Source: Bugula neritina
Lineage: Eukaryota; Bryozoa; Gymnolaemata; Cheilostomatida; Bugulidae
Direction: 5' to 3'
DNA length: 64,000 nucleotides
Assembly (NCBI GenBank): GCA_964035545.1
Contig: OZ037771.1
Location: 4,892,628 to 4,956,627, forward strand
Below the pieces are notes generated by a model, which searched no databases, was not told where the DNA came from, and saw only the letters and a program-made list of their open reading frames with translations. The position numbers were made by a program, and so were the translations under genes. Of this stretch, positions 1 through 13,500 are shown one piece after another (the first letter of the stretch is position 1; each line of letters opens with the position of its first letter).

Positions 1-512
1 GTTTACAGTAGTTTTTTTAATTTTGGTTAGATACGCGTATCTAATTGTATGGAGAATAATTGTTTGAATGAGTAAGTTTTTAAATTATAATGAATTTTGT
101 TATAGTACAGTTCTAATGAGTGTTGAGCTTTTGATAGTTTGCTTCTTGCTTGAGGTGTGTAGGTTGAATAAGGTCTTGGTACAGGTACTTTTGCTGTAAA
201 GTATGTTCATAGTGTTTTAGTTTTGACAATTTGTCAAGTTATACAAGTCAACTTTTGTGGAAATCTAGATTTCAGCTTTTGATGAGGTTTTACCAATAAA
301 ATTGTTTTGTTTATAAAAATCGAAAATACTCCCAGTTGTTGGTGTAAGGCTAAAAATAACTTGTATATTTATAATATGTTAATGGTATATAGAAATTGAA
401 ATATGTACAATTTTTATAAAGCTCGGAACGGTGATGCAAACTGCACGGCTTTAAGAATTTTTATAAGTATATTAGATATGTCGTGCTAGTTGAGCATAGT
501 AGCAGCTGAAAG

Positions 513-3500
513 TCAGTCTGAAATAATCTCGAATCTGGTTTGTCCGAGTCCATAGACTGGGTGATGTATCATATTCTTGGTATACGCTCTGCAGGTAATA
601 AACAGCAGGGATCCTACAATTATATAATTTAACAGTTTTTATGAAAGATAAAACTAAGTAAAATAGCATTTTGTAACTTTTTCAAGTAAAATCTAAATTT
701 CACAGCTATAAAGGCTCATTGATTCAAATTAGAATGCTTGCATTTTGTTTTCTTGATTTGCAATGACCAATCCTTGTTTCACACGAGTGTGGAAAAAATT
801 ACAGTCATGTTTTCATAAAGTTATCAAGTAATGATCTAGTGCAAGGGTGTCCAACCTATTCAGAGTGAGGGCCACTGAAAGGGAATATTCCATGACGAGG
901 GCCACATTGTAAACTGTAGTTTAAGCTGGGGGGCCACAGTATTAGTAATTTTCAAATACTTCCAAATTCTCATTTATCATTACACAATGAAGTCATAATA
1001 GTAAATGCAGTGTGTAGCATGTGTATAAATAAGACATTTAAAAGTAGTTTTTTCACTCTAATTTATGTATACTGTAAAAAATGATTTTAGTTGTATGCCT
1101 TTGAAGGCCACATAAATGTAGGCTGGGGGGCTACATCCGGCCCCAGGGCTGCCTGTTGGACAGCCCTGATTTGGCTATGCAAATCTTGTTATTACAGTGG
1201 TAAAACTAAACACACTGCGCCAGAGAAGTTGAGTTGATTTTGTGATATTTATAATAATATACAAGTTTATAAAATAGAATATCCTAGTTGATAATTAAGA
1301 TAATATGTCAGAAGTTGGAGTTGTCTTACTGTGAGGAAGGTTGAATAATTGCACAGCAACTAATGGTGACTTGTAGCCCTGTTGACCAACAAAAGGGAAA
1401 TAATCAAAGCTCCACCCTTGTTGAGGATAGTAAGCTATGTCGGCCAGGGATTCATTAGTCACGGGATCCTACAATCATTTATACCTATTTAACGAAGTTG
1501 CTGAAACAATTGAAGCAGTTTTAAAAGTTAATATAACAAAATAATATATAATATAATACATATATGACTGTTATATAACTATGTATATATGACATATAAT
1601 ATTTATAAAATAGTAAAATTTTGCAATATTGAACACTATTGAAAACCATTCTTTTCCACAACCATACATCATGATTTATTACTTGCTATTTAAAAGCAAC
1701 TTAAATTATTTCACCCACTCATAAGCTACTTTAAAACTTAGCAGAAATTCCTACTCACTGTGCCAAAGCACTTGACTGTAATAACATCGGGCTTCCAGAT
1801 GTCCCTGATCTCTTCTGGAACTTCGTCTATACTCTCGTAGTTCTCTGGCTCCCAGTTATTTATCTAAAAGTTTAATTACAGTTCACCTTTGAAATGTGCC
1901 CAGCCATATAACAACTGGATAACATCCAACAGCAAAATATTCTTGCAAACGGATGCATGCGAGTGTTGAAGTCGAGCTTAATTAATTTGAATATAATCAG
2001 AGAACTTTGGCTATTTCAGTTTCTCCACTACCACAGCTCATCTATGGAGAAAGGAACTTCTGCTAAATACCTTAAAGTTTGCCTAATTAAAAAACAACAC
2101 CTGCCAAAGTCATTTGACAGAACTTAATTTATAGAAGTTGCACCAACAAGCTCATGCAGGATACAGAAATTGCTCATATATTAAAGTCATTAATATATTT
2201 TAGAGGTACTGAACTTAGTGTCTGCCAAATTCCTTTCAATAAAAAATGTTCTGTTGAATATTTTCAACCCTAATTTTTCAGCCTACTGAAAATACATATA
2301 ATTGTTTAAATTTATGTCAGTGTTTTTTTGTTTTTCTAAATTGTATAAACAGAACATGAAATAACTTTCATGCATATATATTGTGTTCTCAAATAAATGA
2401 ATCACATAAACTATAGTAGCAGCAAATAGGAAGCTCAAGCCACAGGCCTAACTGCAAGATTAGTGTCTGTAGATAAGTAACTACAGCATGTATAACTTTT
2501 TGAGCAACTTTGGGTGGTTGTTTTACTACAAAATGTATAACTTAACAGTCTCTTAACTTTGACAGGTTCTATATCTAGGGCTTATATTAGGCAATCCACT
2601 TCCTACAATCCCGCTGTCGTCTAAATGCTGTAGTAGCATTAATTTACCTTCCATCATTGCTCAAATTTTGCTATTTAAAATTCCTGTTGTTATTAGAGGT
2701 AAACTGCACACTTCAGCAACAGTTGCTGACATTTTCAATACAAATGTTAGCTTTATATTTGCTAAACTTACTCTATTTAGTTTGAGTATAATGCAGGGCT
2801 CTCCCTCCCACCACCCATAGTCATCTTCGTAAACACACGGTCTAATATAATCCAACTTAAACTCGCACACTTTCTCTATATCAGAGTCTGTTCTGCCTTC
2901 AGTACAGTCTATAAAGTTACCATTCTCTGACGTCCATTCAGCTGGTTCATAACCTACCAGATGTAAACAACAAGAAGAAGTTATAAATCATAGAGTTCTA
3001 AATTTTAATTTTCATTTATAGAGGATGTTTCAAATGGTAAATATTATAATTTTTCAATTATATGTGTCCAAGATATTCTGTTTAGTCATCATTCCAATTG
3101 TTTGAGACGATAACTGTTGTTGCCTTTATAAATATCTGTAAAAACACCTTGTAGCCATTCTATTTTTAAAAATTGTACAGGACTTTTATAAATGTTCTTC
3201 TTAACCACAGTTGCGAATAAAATAAATTTTTCAAACTTTATACACATGTATGTTTCATATCTTAGTGCAAAGTGCATAAAATAGTTACCTGATAGAAAAT
3301 CTTGATACATCATTTCTCTGATCATTCCAACTTGAGTCTCATTGGATCTGACGTAGCGAATCAGAGTAGACTTTCTCTCAGGGTCTAGTATCGGGATATG
3401 ACTGACTCCTACCAACACATATCATATCACATATATTATATATATATATATATACTGTATATATATATACTGTATATATATATACTGTATATATATATAC

Positions 3501-4140
3501 CGTATATAGGCCTACAGTGATCAGTGACTATAATTTCAGCAGCAGTGTAATGGTTATAGAGTGCTGGTCTAGTAAACATGAGGTCAGTGGTTTAAGTTCA
3601 AACACCAGTGCATGTTAGGGAGAGCATTCAGCCATTATTCCTCATGTGCCACCTTTGAATAAATCCTTAGTCCGATTTCCATCAGGAGTTCTCACCAGGA
3701 CAGTGAGTATAAACTGAGTAAGCGGGCAACGCTAGAATTTAGTAAATTTTTTGTTTTCAAAAGTAAATAAATTCACCAGGTGTCCATGCCATTCCGTCTT
3801 CTCCTGAATAAATGGGGTCGTCTGCATTGAGAATCACCCTGAACCATGTGAACCACACCGCAGAGATGAAGCACGCCAGACCAGTGTAGAAACAAATGTA
3901 GAACCCAATCAGTTGCACTGAAAACACAACCAACAGTACTCTGTACTAAGTGAAAGTATGTAAGGACTGCCTTCACCTCATAACTGTGAAATAGTAAGAT
4001 TATTATACATACACCATCGGATGTAGTTCCTTCCCCATAACTCTTTCTTCTCTGCATCATATGAGTTAATAAAGAACTGGTTTATTGTTTGAAATAGTCC
4101 GGATATTCCTTCCTTTTGAGAAGGGGGCTCTGTACGCACC
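513..4140 (-). CDS. ATP1B: Na+/K+-ATPase beta subunit, copy A (first codons unresolved)
   Basis: Single-pass glycoprotein subunit that partners the catalytic alpha chain of the plasma-membrane sodium pump. Coding exons in transcript order are 4140-4013, 3917-3777, 3408-3289, 2953-2772, 1863-1759, 1468-1330 and 613-513, with the stop at 513-515; all junctions are phase-consistent and give about 305 residues. Exons 1 and 2 join at WLQLIGFYICFY, the start of the transmembrane helix. The ectodomain shows the six family cysteines in three pairs: DC...KVC, RPC...EPC and the VKCFG / TCRAY pair. It also has the family core QQGYKSPLVAV and possible N-glycosylation sites NET and NES. The protein ends FEIISD. 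No in-frame ATG lies in the exon at 4013-4140, so translation starts upstream; one possibility is an ATG split by an intron (AT at 4219-4220 joined to G at 4140). Family assignment is secure; the N-terminus is not. Confidence 0.88.
842..1168. mobile_element. non-autonomous hAT-like element in beta-subunit copy A intron
   Basis: The left end CAAGGGTGTCCAAC and right end GTTGGACAGCCCTG (inverted CAGGGCTGTCCAAC) are near-identical terminal inverted repeats. Internal GAGGGCCACATTG and GGGGCCACAG motifs are characteristic of hAT-type elements. The 327-bp length leaves no room for a transposase. The flanks do not show a clear 8-bp duplication, so the copy is probably old. It sits between the last two coding exons. 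Confidence 0.7.
3427..3503. repeat. TATATACTG tandem AT-rich repeat
   Basis: TATATATATACTG units of 16-18 bases, three to four copies, in an intron of beta copy A. Confidence 0.8.
3537..3715 (+). mobile_element. tRNA-derived SINE, copy 1
   Basis: The tRNA-like head (GTGTAATGGTTATAGAGTGC; B-box-like GTTTAAGTTCAAAC) is followed by a body shared with the copy at 23461: GCATTCAG, GTGCCAC, AATCCTTAGTCCG, TCATCAGG-type and GTTCTCAC segments, ending near GTATAAACT. It lies in an intron of beta copy A, opposite to the gene. Confidence 0.65.
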
Positions 4141-5261
4141 CTAATAAATACAGTGACTGTCACTAAGTTATCTGCTATACTAAAATAGCATGTATACATT
4201 TACTAGTTTTCTACTTACATCTTATTGGCCAGAAACAAATGAAGACTAAAAAATAGCCTTTCTTTTGGTGAATTTATCCCTCCGCAATTTTCAGTCAGAA
4301 ACTCAATTTGGCAAAGTTAAAAAGCTTGCCGTTCATTTTAAAAGCCAGTTGTCAAAATGTTGTCTTGTAATAACTTAATCAGCCGATTTCAGAATAATAA
4401 TCAAAGGGAATGATAACTCCTTGTAGATACCATTATTTGATTATTAGATCGTTGACTAGATGACTTAGTTACAAAAGCTGTAAACAAAGTTTCAGAAATT
4501 CAAGTAAAGCGTAATTTTTCTAGTTATATCAGCTACTCTTCTTTATTGCTATAGACTTTACAACCTCATTAAGTTTTCAAAATGCATCAAATAGTAAAGG
4601 TATAAACTATGAACACATTTTTAAACTATCCAAGAGAGAGTTTACATAGTCCTATAAAAATATACACTACAGCTATAAGTATGTCAAAACTGGGCTGGAG
4701 TCATCAACAACAGATATTTTTTAAGTATTCGTAAGCAAATCTTTTGAAAGAAATAGGTGGAAATTGATTAATAGTTCCTTAATAAATATAAAGACTGACT
4801 ATAAAAGGTGGAACTTTATAACTCTGGTTTCATTAATCATGATTATTTCACTTGTAATGTGACTCAAAGCTATTTCCCATGAATAATCTAGACTTAGTAG
4901 ATGCCTTCCCTGGCCATACAGTATGTCTTCGTAGAGAAGGGCTAAACACAGCTCTTGAAGTTGAATGATATTTGCATTAGCTTTTACTAAACAATACATG
5001 CCAAACCCTATGGCCTATATTATGCACACATTGAGTTAAAAGAGAATATACCAACAATATACAGGTATATAACCACATAGTCATGTTGTAATACCTAAGT
5101 TTATATGTGTATAATCTGAAAACCTTCAGCACATACTATTATAAAGCCTATATATTATACTATATTATATTATATAATTGTAACTTATAAAATTTAAGCA
5201 TTCTGTATTTGAGTAGTTGGATTTAATAGTAAAAATTTCAGAAAAAAATAATCTCTGCATT

Positions 5262-5325
5262 TTGTGTGTGTGTGCGTGTGTGTGTGCGTGTGCGTGTGTG
5301 TTTGCGTGTGCGTGTGCGTGTGCGT

Positions 5326-5360
<35 letters not shown>
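5262..5360. repeat. GT/GC dinucleotide microsatellite
   Basis: TG repeats with regularly spaced CG steps (TGTGCG), about 100 bases. Open frames on both strands are artefacts. Confidence 0.92.
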
Positions 5361-5636
5361 AGTCTATTGTATGCGTTGAGTGTTACAGTGTGTGTATATG
5401 TCTGGAAGTCGCCGGAAAAAACTATGTAAGCCAATAACAGGAGAATATTAAACAATTCATGCTAGAGTTATAATCTCTTATTCGACAGAGTTTTAACTTG
5501 TTGATTTAAAACACACATAATATAGTGAGACAGTATGATATTAGGTGATTTGATTAACATAAACGCAGGAGCTATTAGCCACAGATAAAATGCTTGTGAT
5601 CAATTTCAATGACAGTCTAACAGAATATAACTGAAT

Positions 5637-5871
5637 CGGTGTCTGGTAAAAATGGCACAGGTAAGAATGGCACAAGTAAAAATGGCACGGTACAAATGGC
5701 AAAAATGGCAAAGCAGGTAAAAATAGCACATTTCAATATTAGGGTTTGGGGTTCGGGTTTAAGAGTTGGGGGTTTGGGAAAATATAACATCTGTGTGCTA
5801 TTTTACGTACTTTTTCATTTGTGCCATTATTACCTGTGCCATTATTACCTGTGCCAGTTTTACTTCAAATC
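5637..5871. mobile_element. fold-back element with tandem-repeat arms and 8-bp flanking duplication
   Basis: The left arm from 5646 has units of AATGGCACAGGTAA type. The right arm 5821-5863 has the inverse GTGCCATTATTACCTGT units. The identical octamer AACTGAAT flanks both ends (5629-5636 and 5872-5879), the expected mark of a hAT-type insertion. The centre (5738-5780) carries G-rich TTAGGGTTTGGGG-like sequence. There is no coding capacity. Confidence 0.65.
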
Positions 5872-7789
5872 AACTGAATAATATTACTTTTGCTTAATCA
5901 TAAATTTTTAAAATAGGAGAATAAAAAGCGCTTAATTCCTAAAGTTTTCACACAATTTTTGTTTGTTAAAGTAAGAATTTGAAGAAAATAAAATTCTTTG
6001 AACTTAGATGAAGCAATTAATTTCCTTTATGCTGGTGATTGCTTATAAAATACTTTCAAGCTGGTATGTGATATATGACTAGCTCATTTCATTATTAGCA
6101 TATAATACCAAAACAATAACATTTACCAGATATTTCAACATAGTATACTATTTGGTGGATTAGTGACAAACAAAAGACATGAAACTTTTCCAATCTTTGA
6201 CGAACATATCTTTGCCCAATTGAACTAGTATTACCATTACTTAACATTCAATTAACCTTTACATACAACCATTACCTATAGCCTAACCTTTACTTGTAAC
6301 CTAGCTTTCACTCAACTATAAGCAGAGATTTTGTTTCTGTTTACTGTATAGAAAAGAATTGCAAAAGCTTTTTACTGCTGCAAATGTTTCAATTTGTTAA
6401 CCTCAAGACAAACAAATCTAACAAAACATGAGCCACAAGTTGCTTGCAGTTTATCTTATCAAATTACAGCCACTCATGTGTGAGCTAACATACAGCATTG
6501 CTTTTCAAGGTAGAGGTTTTACCTGGGCTTTATGTCAAGTTCAAACTAATGAAATTGTTATGCCAAATAATTCAAAACATATTATGTAGGTCACTTTTTA
6601 CCTTTTGCTGGCAGACATTTAAAGTAAGAGCGTTTGATATATTGATCTATTACTCTAGTATTGGTATAAATCAATATCATAATAATATGCAGACATATTT
6701 AAATTTGGAACATTTTTGTGGTCTGATTGCAATGGGCTGCAAGTAATTAATTAATTTTGCCTTCAATATATCAAAACATATTTAATTTATTTCAGTTGGT
6801 GGCTCAGACTCAGTATTATAGCATAATGGTAGACTAGCTACATGTCAGCTACTTACCTTTTCTCTAGCTTTAATTTCTTTTCCAACGAATCGTCATACAT
6901 TATTTATGAACTTAATTATATTCAATATGGCACCAGTATCCAGGTCTGTAAAAAAATGCATAGTCTACAGCAAAATGTGAGTGTCTACTACTTTAATACT
7001 ATAAGTAAACCCCATACGAAATTGCAGCCTTTTCCAGTCACTTAAACTACGCTTAGACATCAGTTCACAATAATCAGCAGAAAATCTTATAAATAGCATT
7101 ATAGTTGTAAAGTTTGAGAGCTCCAAACTAAATGACCCGCAAAAGAACAAAGTTGTAGGTTGAACTAAGACTAAAGTTGAGTAGCATAATAACTAACACA
7201 CCATATCACATGGTATATTAGTCTATAATTTTCTGTTAACCAAACAGCAACAGTTGCTGTTTGCTAGGTTGATTGTAGAGAAGACAGGATAGATTACAGT
7301 GATAAAACCTGATAAAAGTTGATAATGTACATATGTACTAGTTTAACAAAATTTAAAATTGTTCCTAGTAATGAATATTCACTTTACCTCAGTTAGTTTA
7401 ATCCTCACTCCAATGCACAAGAAATAAAACAGCACAAGATTGGCAATAGATGTTATAGGCTAGTGAAGTTGAATATATTTATGCATCTGGTTAAATCTTA
7501 TGACAAATACTTTTCTGAGAGCTCTGTGTATACTATCACTCAAGACTGAGATCAAACAATGTTGCAACTTACACATATAATTATTATCAGACGTGTTACA
7601 AGCAGACGTACAGTGTAGGTATTGAAATATGCAAATAAATGAACAAGGTTTGCCATCAGCTATAAATATGAATATTTATGATAATGAAGTAAAATTCCAA
7701 ATTCCCTCAACTTGCCTTCACACATTGTGATCTTTTTCGTTCCAACAATATATTATGCGTTTAGTAATATACATGTTTTGGGTTAAAGT

Positions 7790-8110
7790 GTACTTACCTG
7801 TTTGGACTATGTCAATATGCACCTGGGGTATATACTTACTCACCTGAGGTGTGTTGTTACTTAACTTAAGTCTCTTACTTGAGATTATCTTTCGATATTG
7901 AGCTGTAGTGTTACGTACCTGAGGTATATCATTATGTACCTAAAGTATACTTCTAAGTATCTTAGGTACAATGTTGCTTACATAAGATACATATATAGTT
8001 AATACCTGAAGCATATTGTTATGCATGCATCTACCTGAGGTACTTCATTAGGTACTTAAAGTATATCGTTAAGTATTTGGGGTATATTATCACCCACCTG
8101 AAGGATGTCC
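7790..8110. repeat. degenerate minisatellite of TACCTGAGGTATATCATTA-type units
   Basis: About ten imperfect units of roughly 25-32 bases, each with ACCTGAGGTA or a decayed form followed by TATTGTTA-like sequence. Confidence 0.65.
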
Positions 8111-8529
8111 AACGTACTTTTACTTATGATGTTCTCTCTTCTTATCCAGTATTTGTTCTCTAAATCATGTGATCAATAGTAGTTGTTGGACCAATAAACC
8201 CACAATACCGTCTCATATGAGCCACTAGCAAGACCTCTAATCTACCAGCCACTCTCTACTTACCAGCCCAGCTTGCTGTGTGTTAACTGCTAGTTGGGAA
8301 ATAATGCCCTTTTGAATATGACAAGCGGAGATCTTAGCTTTGAATATTTATGCAGGGCGTGTTCTTATATTTGCCGGTTTAGATCACAGACTTCTACTGT
8401 GGTCTCTGGCTATAACTATATAGTATGATGATTAATATGCCTTGTGATGGGATGTGTCTGTCTGTCTGTCTGTTCTAGAATGCTGATAGATCTCTGTTTG
8501 AAGGTATCAGTGGTCTTTAAGAATTTCCA

Positions 8530-8760
8530 TATTAGGGCATGTTGTATATAATGTACTATATATTATATATTACATATTATACATCATATATTATATATTA
8601 AACATTATATATTATAGCCCTATACTATACATTATATATTGTGTATGTGTATTATATGTTGTATATATTATACATTATAGGCCATACTATATACTATATA
8701 TTATATACTATATATTATATACTACATATAATATATTAAATATTATATATTATATGCTAC
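8530..8760. repeat. TATATTATA low-complexity block
   Basis: Imperfect TATATTATAC / TATACTATA units. Similar blocks occur near 9840-10060 and 10640-11050. Confidence 0.75.
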
Positions 8761-10106
8761 ATTATTCAGTTGAGCATTTAATATAAAAAATTATTGACAT
8801 ATCATTTTTGTGTTCTCCCAGTTCATACCCATCTTCTTCCACAAGTAATTTGTTACAATAATCATGGCAAACCATTAAGTTGTACATTGACCCCGGGCTT
8901 ATTGGTTTTTAATCATACAGATGCATGAAGTAAATAATACTGCATAAAGCTGAGGGTAAAGAGAAGTTACGGTGGATGCACATTGCACACACAGGGTAAA
9001 TATTCACTTCACTTTGAACAGCAATGCAGTGTTAGTCCCCAGTCCCACATAGAAATAGCCCAAAAACTATCTTGGAAATAAAATGTTACTATACCTGCGT
9101 AAAACAATTTTTCCCAAAACCAGAACTTGATTCAAAATTTCCTTTCTGATGTCCAACAGACACAAAGTTTAAAAACCAAACAGTCTGTTGTCCTGGCTGA
9201 CATAAGGGATGCGGTCATGGAGAAATGTAGCAAAAGAAAATATTTTTTCAACAAGAATTTCAATCTGCGCTTAAATCAACACATGATTAGAAAAATTAAA
9301 GAGCTTTGGCTATTGAAACCACTCTGTTACTGCACTACAACGCATCAAAAGTGTGATTATTAGCTTTGCAGTTTACATGCCGGATCTATCAGCTGACTAC
9401 CAGAACAGGACGGAGTAGAGATAAGTGAGGTGAAGATCTACCAACTGACTAGAACTAAGAGTTCACAGTATTGGACTAGCTCTTTGTGACTGTTTCAGAG
9501 AGTTGTTATATTTTGTATAACACAAAACTATGAAAGTTTTTTTGACGTCATATGAATTTTTACGTGACCTCACTTTCATTTTAAACACAAATACAAATAA
9601 AAGGCAAACCCAGCATAGAAAGACCCATTGAATAAGTTTATACTCTCAATCCATACCCAATACATTCTAATCAACTTTGACAAGTAACGGTCAGATATTA
9701 AATAGACTGGAAAGTAGCGATGCCATGTTCTTATGTTCAATTTTACTTCTTATGTTGGAGTTGTGCATCTTGGCTTATCATTTAGATTAGCATGCTGGTT
9801 TTTAAAAAGTAAAGCTTTCTGAAACTATACCAAAATTTTACATATTATATTATTATATTATAATATATTATATTATATTACATCATATTATGTGTATTTT
9901 ATTGTACTATATGGTTTTCATTGCATTATATTGTATTGAGCATTGCCAGTGCCATATATATATATCGCACTGTATTGGTTTTATATTATACCATAATATT
10001 ATAGAATATTATACGTATTTTGTTATGATATATTATACTATATTTTTTTGTTTTATTACATAATTCTAAGGTGAATCTTTGCTAGTAGATTGAAAATAAT
10101 CAGGCT

Positions 10107-10162
10107 CATTAGCCATGAACCAAGGTTAGATAACTCTCTAGCCTCGGTTCATGAGCCAATGA
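10107..10162. repeat. 25-bp imperfect inverted repeat (small hairpin)
   Basis: TCATTAGCCATGAACCAAGG on the left pairs with CCTCGGTTCATGAGCCAATG on the right with a few mismatches and a loop under 10 bases. It may be a minimal MITE remnant 370 bases beyond the copy B stop. Confidence 0.6.
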
Positions 10163-10413
10163 AATACTATTTCATGTAAAAATTTTAAACTGCGCAATTT
10201 TCTTTTAATTTTAAAAGCTTCTCTAGTATCAGTGTATGTTTTGCAATTATAATGAAATTGAAATTTAGAATATTATTCAATTGCACAGGTGTGTACACAC
10301 AAGTGTACAATTATTTCACACAAACCATATAGGTAACAATATTTCACACGTATGTTGAGAACATTATCAAATATAACAATATATGTGTATGTATAGTTGT
10401 ATTATTTTAATTT

Positions 10414-10419
10414 TTTATT
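10414..10419 (-). terminator. polyadenylation signal of beta-subunit copy B
   Basis: Minus-strand AATAAA lies 115 bases after the stop codon at 10534-10536. Confidence 0.5.
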
Positions 10420-10533
10420 GCAAAATATATGTACATTAATAGAAATATAGTATTACCAACAGGTAAAGAGACGCTTTGCCATGTTGGTGTAGATACACAG
10501 TAATATACAGTTATGGCGGTTGATTGTAGAAAC

Positions 10534-13500
10534 TTAGTCTGAAATAATCTCAAATTTAGTTTGTCCTAGTCCATATGATGCTTCATAAACCATATTCTTT
10601 GTGTAGGCTTTACAGGTGATGAAAACTATCATACCTGCAAAGGATATTATTCTATATAGTATTATATAATACATCATACCATATGAGTTTATACAGTGCA
10701 TAATACTATATGTTAGCTTACATTAATCCATGCAGCCTACCATATAATATTGTATAATGCATTATGCTGCATAGTACACACGTTATAACATTATATGGTG
10801 CATTAAATACTTTATATTATTATATAGTTTAATATATGTTATTACTATATAATATTATATTATATATTTCACTCTATAAAATTATACAATACATTGCACT
10901 ATATATTATTATAATATTATTATTATAATTATATAATTTTATATATTATTAGATAATAATATTATTTAATAAAATATGTACTACAAAGTGCTAAATAGTA
11001 CATTATGCTATAATATAATATGCCATACAGTATCTACATCATACTATCTGTATTATAAAGACCAACTAGATTTTCTATGCACGACTAACAATAAAATATA
11101 GTCTACATGTCTAAAGTCTAAAATTAAATTCACTCAATTTTTTACTGCAGTAAAAGTTTCAGTGAATTTAATTTTTGGGCTATAGTAAATAAACTTTATG
11201 GGAATTTACTATCATCCTTTATTTCCATTTTATGCAGCATATAAAAGTTACGTTAAGTTAGTATGTTATAGTAGTTAACTGCTTCAACTATACATATAGC
11301 AATGCAAAGCCTTTTAGGTCGTATTTCAGAATTTCAGATTTGATCAAATTTTGTTGCACGAATGACTGCAAAAAATACTTTCCCAGGCCATTTAGTTCAA
11401 TAATTTTTGATGAATAAAATTTAATAAGCAGTTGTCTCCTCTCTACTGATTTAGTGGTAGAATATTAAGAGAATACATTGTCACTGATATTCACACTTAC
11501 GATGAGGTAAAGACATAAACTGAACAGCCACCAGAGGGGATTTATATCCTTGTTGACCAGTAAAAGGGTAGTAGTCAAAGCTCCACCCCTGTTGGGGGTA
11601 GTACTCGATGTCTCCGAGATTCTCCCGGGATACTGGGTCCTAACAGACAGACAAAGCATATTATTAGCTCACATGATGCTTTGTTACACTTCATGTATTT
11701 ACTCAATTAGGGATTAAAAGTTTGAAATAGTGTTAACCATTTCACAATAATTATCAAAACTGTATTGTTTTATAGTAAAATGTTGTATGATGTTAATGTA
11801 TACTATTATGCAAGTTTTGTTATAAATTTATTTTAGTGCTTTATAAAAATATATGTGGTAAAATTTGCTTGCAGTTATAAAAAATTCATGCTAATTTGAA
11901 AATTTAGAAGCAATTTCATTAATAATTTCAATGATGCAATAAAAAGTTTGTTTTGATTACTTTCCAATCTTCTGTCACATAAAGTTAAAAATGAGTCAAT
12001 TTTCATCAAGCATTATATTTTATTAAGCAATTAAACTCAATTCTTGCCAATACCATGTGAGTGTATATGCCCAAAGTCCTAGTCAAAATTATTAAAAATT
12101 TCTGTTTAGGCTTTTATATATCAGCTAGCACAAAAATATTAGATTGTCAAATTAAGAAGTGCTGTGATAATTCCATCAAGCTGATTGGCTAATGATAGAA
12201 CCTATACAACAAATAAGTACTAGACAAAACTGTGAGTAGATAACTTCTAAGATCACCTGGAGAATTACCAATATATAGGGTACACTGAGAGAAGAGATAA
12301 AATGTAACTTACGGATCCGAAGCACTTGACTGTAATAACATTTGGCTGCCACACATCTTTGATCTCTTCAGGGACTTCATCTATACTTTCATAGTTTTCG
12401 GGAACCCAATTATTCACCTTTGATAAAGATATAAATGAAATCGTTTGTTTGATTATAAATTGAAAATCAAGGTTTTAGAATCATTATTAAACCATAAATC
12501 AAACTATAATGTCCTCCGAGGTATAAACTTAGTGTACTGGTAATATTCTGATATGCAATCTCACTGTTCAGTTAGCAATCAGCAAACGTTTAATAAATGT
12601 TTAATTGCACAAATTGAAATGAATCAAAGTAGTTTTAGTTTATTTTTATTTCATGTTGTTTATATTCTATTTTTATTCCATTTCTACTTTTTATCGCATT
12701 GTATTTTATTTATATTTTGTTTATATAAAATGACTAACTAGTCCTCTTTATACTCAATAACTTGTATCAATTCGAATAAGGATTAACAGAATTTTTATGC
12801 ATTAAACAACTTCAGCTGACTAAAAGTTAGTAGCAGAAGATATTCTAATGATAGCCTTAGTATCCTATACCTTGTTCAGTTTCAGCATAATGCAAGGCTG
12901 GCCGTCACCAAACCCATAGTCATCTTCAAGAACACACGGTCTGATATCATCCAACTTAAACTCACACACTTTCTCTATATCAGGATCTGTTCTCCCTTCA
13001 GTACAGTCTATAAAGTTACCATTCTCTGACGTCCAATATTCTGGCTCATATGCTACAGCATAAATAAATAAATAAATAAATAAGTAAAACAAATATTATC
13101 ATATATATGTGTGTGCGTGCGTGTGATAGTATTTTAATACATTTATAGTTAGAACATTCTACTGCTAACAATTTTATAAGTCTTCTGTATATAAAATGTT
13201 AAAAAATACAGTAAAAAACTACCCGTCAGCTAAAATGTCTCATTTACATTTCATGTAATCTACAAGTATTATTCAGCAGTTATAAAGTTGATAGATAAAA
13301 CAATTTGTTTATGTTAGTTTTTTGCAACTAAAAGTTTTATTCTTACAGCAAGTTGCAATATAAACCTATATAACATCTCGTTATAATGATAATAACATAA
13401 CTAATTATAGTATCTCTAACATACTATATACAATGGTGTATTGAAAGTATATTGTCAACACTTACTATAAATATTATAAGGCATATGCAATGTTGTATCA

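Larger units (their letters stand above)
4219..10413. other. region between the two beta-subunit genes
   Basis: It should contain the promoter and first exon of copy A, which I could not place securely, and the 3' flank of copy B. Visible content is a GT microsatellite (5262-5360), a fold-back element (5637-5871), a degenerate TACCTGAGGTAT minisatellite (7790-8110), AT-rich low-complexity blocks (8530-8760, 9840-10060) and a small hairpin (10107-10162). No coding exon is supported. Confidence 0.5.

Noticed and set aside
5738-5780. Interstitial telomere repeat (TTAGGG-like)
   Set aside because: Only one exact TTAGGG, followed by irregular GGGTTT variants, and it is the core of a fold-back element.
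9127-9363. 78-codon plus-strand open frame
   Set aside because: No family resemblance, no splice partners and AT-rich composition like the flanks; left unassigned, though a transposon relic is possible.
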